Shown here: piece by piece, positions 46,019 to 58,401 of the stretch
Numbering within the stretch: the first letter of the stretch is position 1
How the letters are laid out: each line of letters begins with the position of its first letter
Assembly (NCBI GenBank): GCA_030248135.1
Contig: JASANC010004944.1
Coordinates: forward strand, 1-64,000
Direction: 5' to 3'
DNA: 64,000 nucleotides
Origin: Theristus sp. LFF4_11
Taxonomy: Eukaryota; Nematoda; Chromadorea; Monhysterida; Xyalidae
Made by a program: the position numbers and the translations under genes
The notes under the pieces: generated by a model
What the model saw: the letters and a program-made list of their open reading frames with translations, nothing else
What the model was told of the DNA's origin: nothing
Databases searched by the model: none

Positions 46019-49000
46019 ATGACGGCGGCGTTGGTGGTCGGTTGTTTGTTGGTGGCGTTCGGCGTTCCACTGGCGATCTTCGTTCGTGTCATTGCGCGCG
46101 ACCCGTTGCGCATCATTCTGTTCGTCTTAGGGTGAGTTGAGTTTGCTTGTTGCTCTTTTCCCTTTGTTTCCTTTTTTGTTACACGTGATCATTGTTGAAA
46201 TTTGGAAAACTGCGCGTGCTGTTGCTGTCACATCCCGTTTTTCTCCGCATTCTTAATAATAGAATGTGGTCATTTCATGATACGGCCGTCGTTCAGACAG
46301 AACTCGTCAGATAGAAAAGCAGTTTTTGCTCCGTTTTCGATTCCCGAGCTGCACCAGATGATTCAATAAACCGACGCACTGAAGCATACCACGCACTGCT
46401 GTGTCTCAGCTTGTTTCAACAGCAAATTCTCATGTTTGTTTGTTGGTTTGTTGTTCGTTTGAAATGTGTTTTTGCTCTTTTGCAGCGCTTTCTTCTGGTT
46501 GATGTCGTTGTTGTTTGCCGCGTTGCTGTGGTTCGCCGTCGTGCCGCTGCGTGACACGTTGGCGTTCAGTCTCGCCTTTACGATCGCCTTTCAAGAGCTG
46601 TTTCGTTTCCTGTTCTTCTACTTGCTCAAGTGAGTCGTCACGGTCTTAACGCGATTACATATCCAATTTGCTGATTGGTTGGTTGGTGATTATGTGATGC
46701 TTGCATTCTGTGCAGGAATCACCGCAGAGACGGAGTTTGGTTAATTTGCACAGAATGCATGCATCACGTCGTGATGAGTGATCACCAACCAACTATGATC
46801 AACAGCCATTGGATATGTTATAGAGTTAGAGCTGTAAGTGCGAATCAGGTACCCGTGCGCCTGGTGTGGTGTACCGTGGCGCAGGTTTCTGTAACGTTAT
46901 CCACTTCACACAATGCAAACATTTGCGGGAACCCGCACCAGAAACCGCCACGCCGCCGTCCTACTCGGATATGCTCAGAGAATTAATTTACGGATGAGGT
47001 ACGCGTCCTTAGGGTTGGCAAAATACCGTTTTTTTTCAAATCGTCGTATAAAAACCCGTATTTTTACCGGTAAAAAACGGTAATTTTACCGAAAAAAACG
47101 AAACCCAAAAAATTGTAAAAACCCACATATTTTTCGCAGCCGACTGTAAACTTGAACCAGGATTTGTGAAAACAGCTTTCAGAATGCTTTGTTCAAAATA
47201 TCGTGCACCAAGAAGATTCTTGTTTGGGTTTGAAAAACCAAAAGGTCAGCAATAAATCGAACATTATCCTTTGCTCAATCGTTTATAATCCATAATTACA
47301 CAGGAAAAAACCACAGCGTTTTCACCGGACAGTCTTTGGTCACAATAGACGAACACAATTTGCTGCAATAACGGAATTAAACCGAATTCAGAGTCAGTTC
47401 AGATCAAAAAGAAAACAAATCAGTAATTGTGTACGAAAGATAATTTTGAGTGACATTTTTGGAATTTTCAGCTCAGCTCGGCAGCTCCAGCCGATTCTTG
47501 CACCTCGCTTAACAGTTCTTTCAAAACATCAGTGTCAATTTCGTCATCATATTTTTTTGGTCACAGATTTTCTCATTTTCTCATCAAAAATGATATAAAA
47601 ACTCAGGGTCCGAAATTGAAAAAAAACGGAAAAATACTAAAAAACCGGAAAAATACAGAAACGGTCTTTTCCCGTTTTTTTCAAGGCACCAATTTTTGCC
47701 CTGGTAAAAACCGGTATTTTTACCATGCCAACCCCACACGTGCGATGTAGTTCATACGAAAAGCAGCGGTCAACAACTCAAATTTTACTTTTTTGAAACG
47801 TAATTCAAAGAAATATTTCCACGTGTGAACACAGGCTGCGTTCGCGGGATCGAGCCCCGCCGACGGGGGTGTAAAGGCGCTCAATGACAGAGGAAAACTA
47901 GATGGGCGCCCCACTGGACGGCGTTCGGTGCGCTTCTTTAGGTTAACCCAGGCTGAAAAAAAACATCGCCAAAAATCACCGTTCGTTCGCTCGTTCGTCA
48001 ATTTGGTTTTTTTGATATCATTTCTTTGCAGAACAGCAGAGACCGGCCTGGAGAAGGTCAGTCAAAGTGGCCTGCAAATTGCCGGCGTTCATTCGCTGAA
48101 GGACGCGCGTCTTACGATCGCAATGGGTCGGTTTTCATCTCAGTGGTGGAATTTAGTCCGGACTCCGGACTGCTGGTAACGAATTTTGACTGTGTGTGCG
48201 TTCCAATTGCATGGGTAATGTGTGAGTCGAGCACTGACGTGAGGTTCCGTCTTCTGCTGAGCACCGTGTGTGTTCACGTTCACCACGCGTAACAACAAAC
48301 ACGTCATCCACATGAAGTAATGTTGCGCGATGCACAGATGAACGTAGACGAGAACAGAACAGACACCGTATTACAGCACCGTGTGGATCTGCCCTGCCGT
48401 GTCCCGTGTGTGTGTATGTGCGTGTTTCTACCTGTGATAATACTGTGTGCTCCGACTTCAAAGGAAATCCGGAACGGGGCGCCCAGGTGTGAGGTGATGT
48501 GTCATTTGTGTTTTACTGTGGTCAAGCTGAACGATGATCGTTGCAGTGTGCGGCCTCGGCTTCGGCGTCATGAGCGGCCTGTTCGGCATCGTCAACGTGG
48601 CTGCGGACAGCGCCGGCGCCGGCGTGCCCGGCCTGCCAGACGAGCACGCGCTCGCGCGCAAACCGTCCTATGCGTTCTTCGTGTACACCAGTTGGTGGCG
48701 GGATGATTTGTTTCGGTTTCGCGCGCTTTCACCGACTTTTAGCGGAGCAGAAATCTGGCGTATGAGTTTGGGATGAGAGAAAAGACGCATTATTGACAGC
48801 TGATCGGTGTATTGCATGCGATTCCCAAGCGGGCGAGTCACTGCTTTAAGGTGCATTCTTATTCTTGAAACAATATTTAGTGACGCATAGCTGTGCTACG
48901 CGGTCACTAAATACTGCTTCATGAATGCCGCTGCATTGGAGTCGTGAAACTTCAACAAGTCAGTCAGTCAGTTTTATGCTGCAGTGCACGGCATAATACC

Positions 49001-50495
49001 AGAGAAGTGTAAGTAAGACGCCATGAGTAGGCAGGCCAAAACTCTGACGAGACACCCACTGATCGGTTTCGGCTTGCGCAGGCATTGCAATCGCAGCAAT
49101 GGTGCTGTTGAACACCTGTTGGACGGTGATCTTCTGGGATGGTTGCCATAAAGTGTTCCGAAAGCCGATCGCGACACCAGCGACCGCGTCTGCAGCGGCC
49201 TCTGGCGAGCCGTCCATGAAACAAGTGGCGTTTGGCGTCGCGCAAATCGCTGCCGTCGTGCTGTTGCACTACTCCGTCTCGTACCTGGTGCTGTACAAAA
49301 TATGTTTATTCAAGCTTGTGTACCGATAACCAAGTCAATTATTTCTAAGGAAATTTTTTTATTGCATTGGTGCGGTATGCTTGTTGAAGCCGGTCACTTT
49401 GAATATGCAGAATTCAGAGCTCGCATAAAGAGCGGGATTTGGTGGGGGGTTTGATTATTTCTTATACCGTATTACCTCTAATAAACCCCCATGGGGGTTT
49501 ATTTCTTCAGCGATTTCTGGGGGTGGGGGTTTATTTTTTGGGGGGGGGGGTTATTTGGGGGGGGGGGGTTTATTTGGAAACCATTTTTAGGGGTGGGCAA
49601 AATGGCAAAAATACCTTCCATGGCAGGAAGGAAGTCGCAGAAACTTCTACTCTACATAGAAATTTCCTTTTACAACAGCCTTTTGTAATGAAATTACCAT
49701 TAACTCATTCATTTGGGGCCTTTGGTAGCACAATTTCATCATTTTCACTGCAACCAGCCACTGAATTCACTGTTTATGTGTATGTTTTTCTGGGTATGTG
49801 TTTCAAACAGGTTTCCAATAATCCCCCATGGGGGATTATTTTTGGGGGGGGGGATTATTTGGAAACTTATCGAGGGGGTGGGGGTTTATTTTTTGGGGGG
49901 GGGGGGTTAATTTTGGGGGGGTTTAATAGAGGTAATACGGTATTTGTTCTTCGCATTGTAATTGAACGGTTCGCGTGATCTGCATTCAGCAAAAACAGTG
50001 ACAGGTTGAAACAAACAGACTGTACTACTGACCAGTATATTCGCTTATTCTTGTCCATTGCCGCCGCTGGTTTTGCACCGATTGTAAAGGTCTCGCACCA
50101 ATTTGCATCAGCTAGACTGCTCGTCAGCGAGATATTTCTCCCGAACAACGCTGTTCATTCTTATCAACAAAAAAAACGTTTTTTTTCCACCACCGCGAAA
50201 TAGAACAGTAATCGTTGTTCTAACCGTGATCTTCAGAACAACTCTTGACGTATCACAGAGTCTACTGAACGAGCGTCAGTTATACTCGGTGTTTCTGCCG
50301 ATCGAGTATTTCGTGTTGGTGTGCACCGTCGCATGCACCTATGCGACCGTTGGTGGGACACCAGCTCGCCTGATGAGCGCGCTTTTCGCTCGCAATACTG
50401 ACGGCGTCGGTGGCAATCAAGAAAGGACGGTCGATCAACGGAACGCTGCGATCGTGACGAGCAGCGCGCATGCGGACGTGGCCGTGGTGCGATAG
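46019..50495 (+). CDS. APH1: Gamma-secretase subunit APH-1
   Basis: Scaffold subunit of the gamma-secretase intramembrane protease complex (with presenilin, nicastrin and PEN-2), which cleaves Notch and other type I proteins. Exons 46019-46131, 46486-46629, 48032-48126, 48547-48690, 49082-49287 and 50259-50495 join in phase to 312 residues with seven expected helices. Helix 1 and loop MTAALVVGCLLVAFGVP..RDPLRI and the AFFWLMSLL helix are typical. The conserved GxxxGxxxG of helix 4 is present as GLGFGVMSG. The first of two conserved membrane histidines (human H171, in LLHTFW) is Asn here (LLNTCW); a His remains in the next helix (VVLLHYSVSYL). The C-terminal tail is longer and more polar than in human APH1A. 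Introns hold F1, F2, family D and a hAT-like element. Confidence 0.92.
46655..46832. repeat. Palindromic MITE, family F2 (diverged)
   Basis: Ends ACATATCCAATTTGCTGATT and GCCATTGGATATGT with inner TGCATTCTGTGCAG/TGCACAGAATGCATGC arms, in APH1 intron 2. Confidence 0.7.
47010..47736. mobile_element. hAT-like element, family E, copy 1
   Basis: Starts TAGGGTTGGCAAAATACCG and ends CCATGCCAACCCCA, with internal ACCGGT/AAAACGG words near both ends. It matches 58402-59181 in the opposite orientation along most of its length. It lies in APH1 intron 2. The target duplication is not clear in this copy. Confidence 0.8.
47825..47965 (+). repeat. SINE-like repeat, copy 1
   Basis: GGATCGAGCCCCGC (B-box-like), GGGGTGTAAAGGCGCTCAATGA and GGGCGCCC.ACT are shared with 54985-55110. 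It is followed by an A-rich end. It lies in APH1 intron 2, just before exon 3. Confidence 0.6.
48851..48929. repeat. Short palindromic MITE, family F1
   Basis: Right arm CACTAAATACTGCTTCATGA is intact; the left arm (GTGCATTCTTATTCTTGAAA) has decayed. It lies in APH1 intron 4. Confidence 0.65.
49466..49942. mobile_element. TIR element, family D, copy 2
   Basis: Same ends and core as 42204-42658, with longer G runs; it lies in APH1 intron 5. Confidence 0.9.
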
Positions 50496-50518
50496 GTGGA
50501 AGCAGACGCTGATTTTAA

Positions 50519-50649
50519 GGCCCGTTTATACCGGACGTATGCAGACGTACGTCAAGTATCAGATACGAGCGGTAGTATGCAATAACACGCGACCTAAAGT
50601 GACGTGCCGTGCCGTTCCGTATGCGCATGCGTCAGGTATAAACGGGCCT
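50519..50649. repeat. MITE, family F3
   Basis: Ends GGCCCGTTTATACCGGACGT and GCGTCAGGTATAAACGGGCC, just after the APH1 stop codon. Confidence 0.85.
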
Positions 50650-51748
50650 TAATGGCTTTTTTGTAACAGAAAGCCACGGCCGATAGCGTTAAGATCGGAT
50701 AGACTAATTTGCTTTTTCTTCGAGTCCCAGTTCCCTCAGAGTTGGACGTGCTGAATTTGGTTGTGGCTTTTTTTGTAGTTTTTTCCGTATTTACCCGACG
50801 TTTGTGTCCAGTCTCTTTTGATCGATGATTTTCCGTGATTTTTCCGACCAACTTCACCGGACACATCAACGAACTAATACATGATTCACTAAAACCACGT
50901 TTTGCCCTATCGCATGCAATTTTCAGTTTAAAGATCTGAATCTGTGTGGAGTTTCGTATTTTATTTTTGATTCGGTGATTGACAGTAACACTGAATTTAC
51001 GAAGAAGCTGGTCAAGTGTATGTTAGCCGATGTTGATAACCTGATTTGACCAAGCGAAGTTGCGTCTTGCTTTCGTTGCGTTTGCAACTTCCAACACAAT
51101 GAATCTCGACTGTTTGCATCTTTGTGATATCTAGTTTTATTTCACTGAAGTGCGTCTGGTTTGAATGTACGTTCTCTGAGGGAAAAAAGATTGCTGTTGC
51201 TTAAGCTATCGTTTCATCATTTTTTTACGAAACCTACCATATCGTTTAAAAAAAATCCATGGTTTTCAAGCCTTCACCGCCTGTCATTTTATTTGTAAAC
51301 TAGGATGTGTGAATTGTTTGAATGTCCGTTGTTCTTCACTTAACCCGGATTCGTGTGCTGAGTTTGATTGATTTTACACAACTGGATTTGACTTTCTGGG
51401 TTGGTGTTATCTTCTCTGTGTGTGTGCACCATTGAATTTTTGTCTAATGTGGAACAGCACCGTTATTCGAGAATAACGTTCACCGTTTTCAAGTTTTCAA
51501 CAAAATACAGCCAGAAGTAGTTTTGTCTCAATCCAACCGCAAAAAAGCACAGATCACAGGAAAAGCAATAAAATAATAAACATTTTTATCACATACAGAT
51601 GGTTAACCGTCACCATTATTATCACAACATCAACAAAAACCAGATCTGGTTGAACAGTTTAGCAAAATCTTGAGTAGCACAAGAAAATCTTGAACCTTGA
51701 AAAAATGCAGCCAAACGTAAACAACAGCCGTTCCTAACAAACTTCAAC
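50650..51748. other. Convergent intergenic region
   Basis: Between the 3' ends of APH1 and UFL1. AT-rich, no gene recognised. Confidence 0.45.
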
Positions 51749-54700
51749 TCATTGTGTCGCAGAGTCCTGCTCTCCAAGCACCGCTGCTTTCAGCTGCACC
51801 AGCTTCTGCTGCAAACGTTCGCTCGCTTCTGCGTCGTCGGCGTTCTTGACACAGTGCACCACGAGACCCTGTAGTTTTGTGCGGAATTACTGGTTTTTTT
51901 TATGAACGGTCACTTCTTCCTCATAAAAAGAGCACTGGATGCTGAGAGGTCCCTCTTCTTTGATGATTTGATTTGACGCAGTTGTTTGCTCACGGAACAC
52001 TAAAGCCGCATTCATGAAGCAGTATTTAGTGACGCGCAGCTGTTAAAACATGGTTTTATGAGAATAGTCAATCTAAAATAGCAAAGCCAGTCTTCCTTGT
52101 CAATATTCTCACGTCCCATGCGTGTGTACAAAAAACGACGGCCAACATTTGACATCCGGCACGCTGATTGGCTGTGTGGTGCCGCACGACCAATCAGCGT
52201 GCCGGATGTCAAATGTTGGCCGTCGTTTTTGTAACATAGATTCCCAATGAGATTCGAGTGTCGGGTTGGCATAGAAAATGAAACCGGTTTTTTTACCAAC
52301 CCTATTCGAGTGTGCAATAATGGCCGACCTGCATTTCCTCCATCAGCTCAAACATCGCCTCATCCTCATTGGTCGTTGATTTTCGTAATTTCACCCTCAA
52401 AATGGCGATCAGTTGACCAGCGAACTTTCCAGTGGCATGAATGGTCGCATTCAGCCGGGCACCGTACAGCAATAGGATCGCAAAAAGGAGCCCACTGGCG
52501 GCGTCGTCCGTTGCACGCAGCTGCTCGCGCAGTTCAGTCGCGTATTTCGTCTGGAGTTCGGCTCTGGAGAATTCACCGGAAAAAAGGTCTCCAGACACGC
52601 AATTGTTCTGTTTTGTGCCGTTTATCGGTGTCCTCGTTCATGATAAGCCTTTTTTTCAAACAGTTCAAAGTTCAAATGCTCTCCCTGCGGCAGCTCACTC
52701 CACGGGACACCGCGATTTTCAATTCCATGCCCGTCAGAGTTTGCTACCACCCGGGCTTCAGAACCATTGAGGCCCATTCATGCAATAGCGCGCGCGCGCT
52801 GACGCGCAAACGTCAGATAAAACGCGTGCAGCTTCGCTGTTTTGCCTCATGAATGCGGCGCGAAGTGACACTGGCGCTTGATGCTCCATGAATGGCACCT
52901 TAGGTAAGGAGTGTGAGTGGGTATTTCAATCACGACCAAAGCAACCGCGCACACCGCGTTCTCTTGTCCGGCATGCGAACATTCAGCGCGCAAACGGCCG
53001 GCTCCGCGATGCTCTGCACGGCGTCCATCCACGGCTGCAGCGAGTTCTTCTTGCCGTGCAACGCCGTGAACGCTGCCGTGAATGCGTCCTTCGCGACCGA
53101 CGACTGCAGCGATGCGATCGTCTCCGTGCGCACTTTTGCGGGCAGCTGCGTCGACTGACATGAAAAGCAGGGAAGCGTGTGTTGTTGTGCTGTTTTTGTT
53201 GATTGCGGTAATCGTGTCGTCAGCAATATTGCCGTCATCTAGTGAGCGAGCGAGCGGTTGTTCGACCGCCTCCATGAACGCACGCTCAGTCGCTGAACAA
53301 GCAACCACCCGCAGATTGTATGAAAGTCGAGTCTTTCTTCAAATCTTGATCAAACAACCAACTCAGCTCAGTTCACAAGAAAAGCGCCTTTTGCTTGTCC
53401 AGCACCATTATTCTAGATTAATCAGCGCGTCCAATTCAATTACAACCAATCAGCTCATAGTCCACATTGATATGCGTGCTTTTTACTTGCAAATACTCGT
53501 TCATGTCACACGTGAGGTATGCGTATACGACACGTCACGTGTTTTAGGCAATACCACCATCCATGCAGACGTGCGTTTAGAGACGTACGTCAACATGAAC
53601 TGGCCTTGACAGACGCTTTCAAACGCTGCCCAACCGCAACCGACCTGCGTCGACTGCGACGCGTAGCAGAGCGCCAGATTGGTGGCGTCCGTGCACAACG
53701 TTCGCAGCAGCAACTGGCACAGCTGTTCGCGCACGGCGTCTGAGAGGCATAAGAGGTGGGGTTGGTAAAAACCGGTTTTTTGTATTGCCAGGAAAAAAAC
53801 GGTTTTTTTCCGTTTTAAAACCATTAAAAAACCGAATATGCTTCCCAGCTCCTAAGCTTTCCAGAACTTGGCACCTTGAACTCAAACTAGGAAATACATC
53901 AAAATTAGTGTTTTTGAGTAGCGTAAAATGCTGTTTTAGCAGTCACCTTGTCTTTCTTCATTGTATTTCACTTGACCCTTGCCACAAAAGTTTCTGCAAA
54001 TGATGCTTCACCAGTTCAGTTCGGCACAGTTCACTGCACCGTTTTTTTTCAAAAATATAATTTTACATTTTATCAATCAATCGAAGAACTGTAATTTTTG
54101 ACCACGAAGTTTGAAAATTTTTAAGGTAAAAAAACGGTTCTTTATTTTTTCAAAAAAATACTGGGGAAAAAACGGTTTTAAAACGGAAAAGAAACCGGTT
54201 TTTTTCCTATGCCAACCCTAATAAGAGGTAAAACAAAGTGAGCATTGAATGATAATTGTATGACGGAAGGGTCTCAATTTCTCAATTTATTTTAACTCAA
54301 CGCGCTCGAAGGCGATAACGACTAAAAACAGTCACAAAATTTCCTAATAATACGTAATTATAATAATAATAATAATAATAATACTAATAATACTAATACT
54401 AATAATAATAATAGTCAATTGAGAGATCCGGATGTGTTGCGCTTGATCAGGTAGAAAACAGGCAAGTAAAATGAATGGAGTGGAGTTACGATGGCTGCGT
54501 GTTGCAACTGCAAGCAACCAACAACGGCACATACCCAACAGTACAGACCCCATCTGACAGAAACGGCGGCAACCAACAGAAAACAGCACTGCTATCGATC
54601 GAAAGCGAACGAACCGTGATCAGCGAACGTTTGCTCGTTGGCGGCGTCAAAGAGACAGACGCTCTGGTACAACCGCGTGAACTGCTCCTGGAAGTCGGCG

Positions 54701-57700
54701 TGCGATCGTTTCATCTGTTGCGCGTTGTCGGACTGAAATTCCAAGGCGATATCGCTGATTTGTGATGATGCAGAGCAAGTAAACGCACATGAAAAAAAAA
54801 TTCTGCGCACGCTGAAGGCATTCAAGTGACTGGAAGGTTTGCTATTTTTTTGGCTTCACGAATGTAGAGTACTCAAGCATAAATTGCGCCCTGTCGGGTG
54901 AACATGGCGCAGGGCAGGGGAAAAGCAAGCCAGTCGCACAAGCACGTCCACCAGCGCGCCAATGTCACCGCCTGGTGGACGTCTCGTTGTCTGTGGGCTC
55001 GGGGGAATCGAGCTCCGCCCGAGGGGCGTATAGGCACTTAATGACAGCGACAAACTCGGTGGGCGCCCTACTCAATGGCGTTCTCTGGGTGAGCCCTGGC
55101 GAAAAACATTACCTAAAATCGCAACAACAACAAAGCCAACATCACCTGCGTGCTCAACAGCACCGCCTGCAGTCGCTCTCTGTATTTCGCGTTCAACAGC
55201 GGCACGATCTGCTCAGCCACCGCCTCGACGACCTCATCCGGGCATTCGTCGCCGAACACTCGCTCGGATTCATGTCGCAGCGTGTCGGCCAGCTCGCGCT
55301 CGTTCATGAACGCGAACGAGACCAGTGGTTCGGTGTTAGCCGACGCTGCCGCGCCGTGGTGACCGTCGGTTTTCGAGTCGACACTGCTCTGCTCCGCGTC
55401 TCTGGCCTTCTTTTTCGCCTTTTTGCCTCCCCCTGAATGCAAGGGGAACTGTTATGATGAGAACTGCTGCTACATATGAGTTGGAAAAGAGACTGATTGG
55501 GCGTATGCGCATTGTCGTTGTTAGAGGTTGTCTGTGCCCCCGCTCGTGGCGAAAGCATTGCTCTTCACAAGACGCTCGGAGTCCATTCAGCCCTACACCA
55601 AGCCGGTACCTTTGGTACGTTCAAGTTTCTGGAGCTAGGTTGTGGAGCTAGGTTGCAGTACGCAGCACGGCACAATGGTTGGCTACGTCATGCAAGTCAC
55701 ACAACCAATCAGCAGTCAGCACCATCTTCGGTTCTGCAAAATTCGGCCAATCAGCAGCAGACACCACCGCGCATCTAACGGAACCTCTCTTGGCAGATGT
55801 GTTCGTTTCGTTTGCTGCCGTCACCACAGATTTGTTTGCAGCGCCACTGAACAGATCACTCAGTTGGTGCTTCTTGAGTAGTTTGATCAAGTTCGGTGAT
55901 TCGCTCGCAACTTTCACGTCGATCAGTGGCTCCGCCAGACGTTGCGCGATTGAGATCAGCTGAAACAAAATGATGTTATGCAAAAAGTTGATTTTATGCT
56001 AATAACAGTGACATTATACTTGCTTGCATAAGATTTTCTTGTTCGGATTTTCGGTGAATAACAAGAGAACAGTATCTCCAAACGTTGTTAAAACGAGTTT
56101 TTTTTTCAAATAGAGTTAAAAATTACAAAACTGATCCCCTGAAATTCGTCTTTACAGAGACTTTTATTGTACGCATTGTACCGTCCGCGCTTTTTATAAC
56201 GTTTTTTAATAAAAATTCATCGCAAAATGCGGCCGCAAAACGTGCCTGTTCACTGTACAGCATCTCATCAGCGACCAACCGCCATGGTTGTGCCTCGTTG
56301 GCATGCGCCACTCGCAAACGTTCCGCCAGCTGGCGGGCGTTCTCAGGCGTCTGTAAGTCGCCAGTTGGCAGAAGACCTATGGGTTGGGAAAAAACGAGAA
56401 AAATCTCTGGTCATGTCCTGAAGCATCAGTGATTGACAACTGACAGCTGAACTGTACTACCAGAAATGAACAGAGAGCTCTCGCTGGCAAATGGGAATTC
56501 TTAAGCAGCTTTATTGTACTCATAGGAATGGTGAGTGGAAAACGGAGTAAACTGCAGTTTTCCAATCCATCCAATGCAGATGTCGACTGTGCTTGTAGCT
56601 TGTACACAAGTACACCTCCAATCATACAGACGATTCTGTCTGACGTAGGCTCACATGAAATGGAACCGTCCTATGCAGCGTTAAAAGTAGTGGTTCTTGA
56701 AACCACGCCAGTAAAGACTAGAATCCGACTTGATCATTCCAATCCCAATTTCAATTCAATCGCATCACAACATACCGGTGACGACGACGTAATTATCGTG
56801 CGTCATTTGTTCGTTGGCCGCCAACTCAATCGCCGCCCACACGCGTGCGGACAGTAGACAAGCGGCCAGACGGACGCTGCCGCTGAGCTCATCCGCACTG
56901 AGAGTCTCAGCCAAAAACGAGTCCAATGTGGAGCCGGACGACTGAATGCCGAGCTTGCGAAGTTGTTGAAAGTCTGCAGAGATGCCAGCAATTGATGTGT
57001 ACTTTTAGCCGCCTGTCCTGGCTAGGTTGACGAAATGCACGAAATGTCGAGTTGATTTGGCTTGAAGAAAGCTGGTGTGCCGGTGGTCGCGTCAATCAGC
57101 CCAGTTCAATTAAATCAGATATGTGCAGTTTCGCTCACTAAGTTTATGAAGCTGAATTCAACAACTTCTACTGACACCCCCTTAATCGCCATTCATGAAG
57201 CCGGATGCGCTAGCGTGTCGCTTCACGCGGCGTGTCACCTCGCTACACATTCATTCATCAAGCAGAAAAAAACAATCAGCGCAGCTTCACATGCAATAGC
57301 TGACGCCTGCGCTGCTAGTGCATGAATGAATGTCACTCCTGGTAAAACAAAAAAAACACCCAAATCAACGTCACTCAACCAATATATCCGTTCTGTCCGT
57401 AGGCCTCCAGCGCGTACGCGTGCACCAGCCGCTGATAGACTTCCGGTACAAAAATCGCCCGCTCCACCGTACGACCGCCGGTCAGTTGTCCGCGAATCGG
57501 CGACTCTCGCTCGGAGGACAACTGGTCGAAGATCGCGAAAAACATGTTCGCCTGGATCTCGTGGTCGCTCACCAGGCGCTGCACGGACGTCGGTCTGTGC
57601 TCCAGAAAAGCTCACTTTTTTGATTTTCGTTTTCCGTTTTTACAGCACTGAAACCCGGAGTTTGATCATCAACCTCGACTATCGATTTTGATTTGAGTAG

Positions 57701-58024
57701 CACTGGAACACACTCGGCTCCATAAATAACGCCAAAACAAACGAATCTGCGCAATTTTCAGCATTCCGAGTTTATAGCTGGCTCTGGAAATTCATCCAAA
57801 ATCTAATTATCGGGCTCACTGTAAGACTGAATGGTTTCTCAAAATCTCAAACGACACAACACAACTGAAAACGTACTATTTCTGCTACAAAACAAATAAA
57901 AAGTGAGCTCACTTTGTTAACGCCGACATGGCGCCGCGTGTGACACACCGTTGGCGATCCACATAAGCGTCCGTGTACAGAATGGTGGGCTCATCGCGAT
58001 CTTTGTGACCGTGGATGAGTGAGC
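51749..58024 (-). CDS. UFL1: E3 UFM1-protein ligase 1 (UFL1), N-terminal exons not found
   Basis: Scaffold E3 that transfers UFM1 from UFC1 to substrates at the ER, including ribosomal RPL26, with DDRGK1 and CDK5RAP3. Eleven exons, all in consistent phase: 58024-57913, 57594-57380, 56973-56776, 56376-56201, 55959-55785, 55432-55146, 54732-54615, 53739-53645, 53154-52955, 52563-52329, 51868-51749; about 643 residues. Diagnostic stretches: GHKDRDEPTILYTDAYV, GGRTVERAIFVPEVYQR, QNGYIG-DFQQLRKLGI, a basic GGGKKAKKKAR linker, LCTDATNLALCY and the GLVVHCV C-terminus. Human UFL1 has about 170 more N-terminal residues; upstream of 58024 I see only repeats and the divergent NAA30 gene. Introns contain a perfect 41-bp hairpin, an F1 half copy, a hAT-like element and a SINE-like repeat. 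Confidence 0.9.
52131..52230. repeat. Perfect 41-bp inverted repeat (hairpin)
   Basis: Arms 52131-52171 and 52190-52230 are exactly complementary over 41 bp (starting AAAAACGACGGCCAACATTT), around an 18-base loop. It lies in the last UFL1 intron. Confidence 0.95.
53757..54220. mobile_element. hAT-like element, family E, short copy with target duplication
   Basis: Starts TGGGGTTGGTAAAAACCGG and ends CCTATGCCAACCCTA, flanked by the 8-bp direct repeat ATAAGAGG (53749-53756 and 54221-54228). It lies in the UFL1 intron between 53739 and 54615. Confidence 0.85.
54352..54414. repeat. (TAA)n microsatellite
   Basis: ATAATAATAATACTAAT tract in a UFL1 intron. Confidence 0.9.
54885..55130 (+). mobile_element. 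SINE-like repeat, copy 2
   Basis: GGAATCGAGCTCCGCC, GGGGCGTATAGGCACTTAATGA and GGTGGGCGCCCTACT match 47825-47965; the tail CGCAACAACAACAAAG resembles the (CAA)n tail of the SINE at 22859. It lies in a UFL1 intron, antisense to the gene. Confidence 0.65.
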
Positions 58025-58049
58025 CTGAAATGCAAATCAACCAATTTGT

Positions 58050-58125
58050 AGGATGGTTCTCTGCATTTCAGCCTGGCCAACTTCATATGCAGAAGAGGGG
58101 TGGCCTCATCAGTGATGTGCCCCTT
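58050..58125. repeat. Dispersed repeat shared with 23212-23315
   Basis: GGATGGTTCTCTGCATTTCA and GGGTGGCCTCATCAGTGATG, directly upstream of the first UFL1 exon found. Confidence 0.7.
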
Positions 58126-58401
58126 TCGAACCAAACCTGAGCTATGAATGAGGAGGGGCATAGGATCGGATGTCCACTGGCATGCAAATGCAAACCCAAC
58201 ATCGGTCAGTTTCAGCAAGGAGAACAAATCTCTTAGCTCACAAGAATTACAAACACTGCGTGTTTTATCAAGCTCTAGAAGGCCAGAGTACAGCGTTCCG
58301 GACCGGATCCCGAACTCTCAGACGGAATCCGCAAAAATTGATTTCCTGAAATTTCGCAAAACGCAGGCAATCTTTTTTCGTCAACCACGCAATCTCACAA
58401 C

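Noticed and set aside
46019..46131. Reading this hydrophobic exon as an ordinary transporter
   Set aside because: The chain of exons matches APH-1 in order, phase and motif (RDPLRI, GxxxGxxxG).
47720..48001. Minus-strand ORF over 47720-48001
   Set aside because: It runs antisense through a hAT-like end and a SINE-like repeat in an APH1 intron; no family match.
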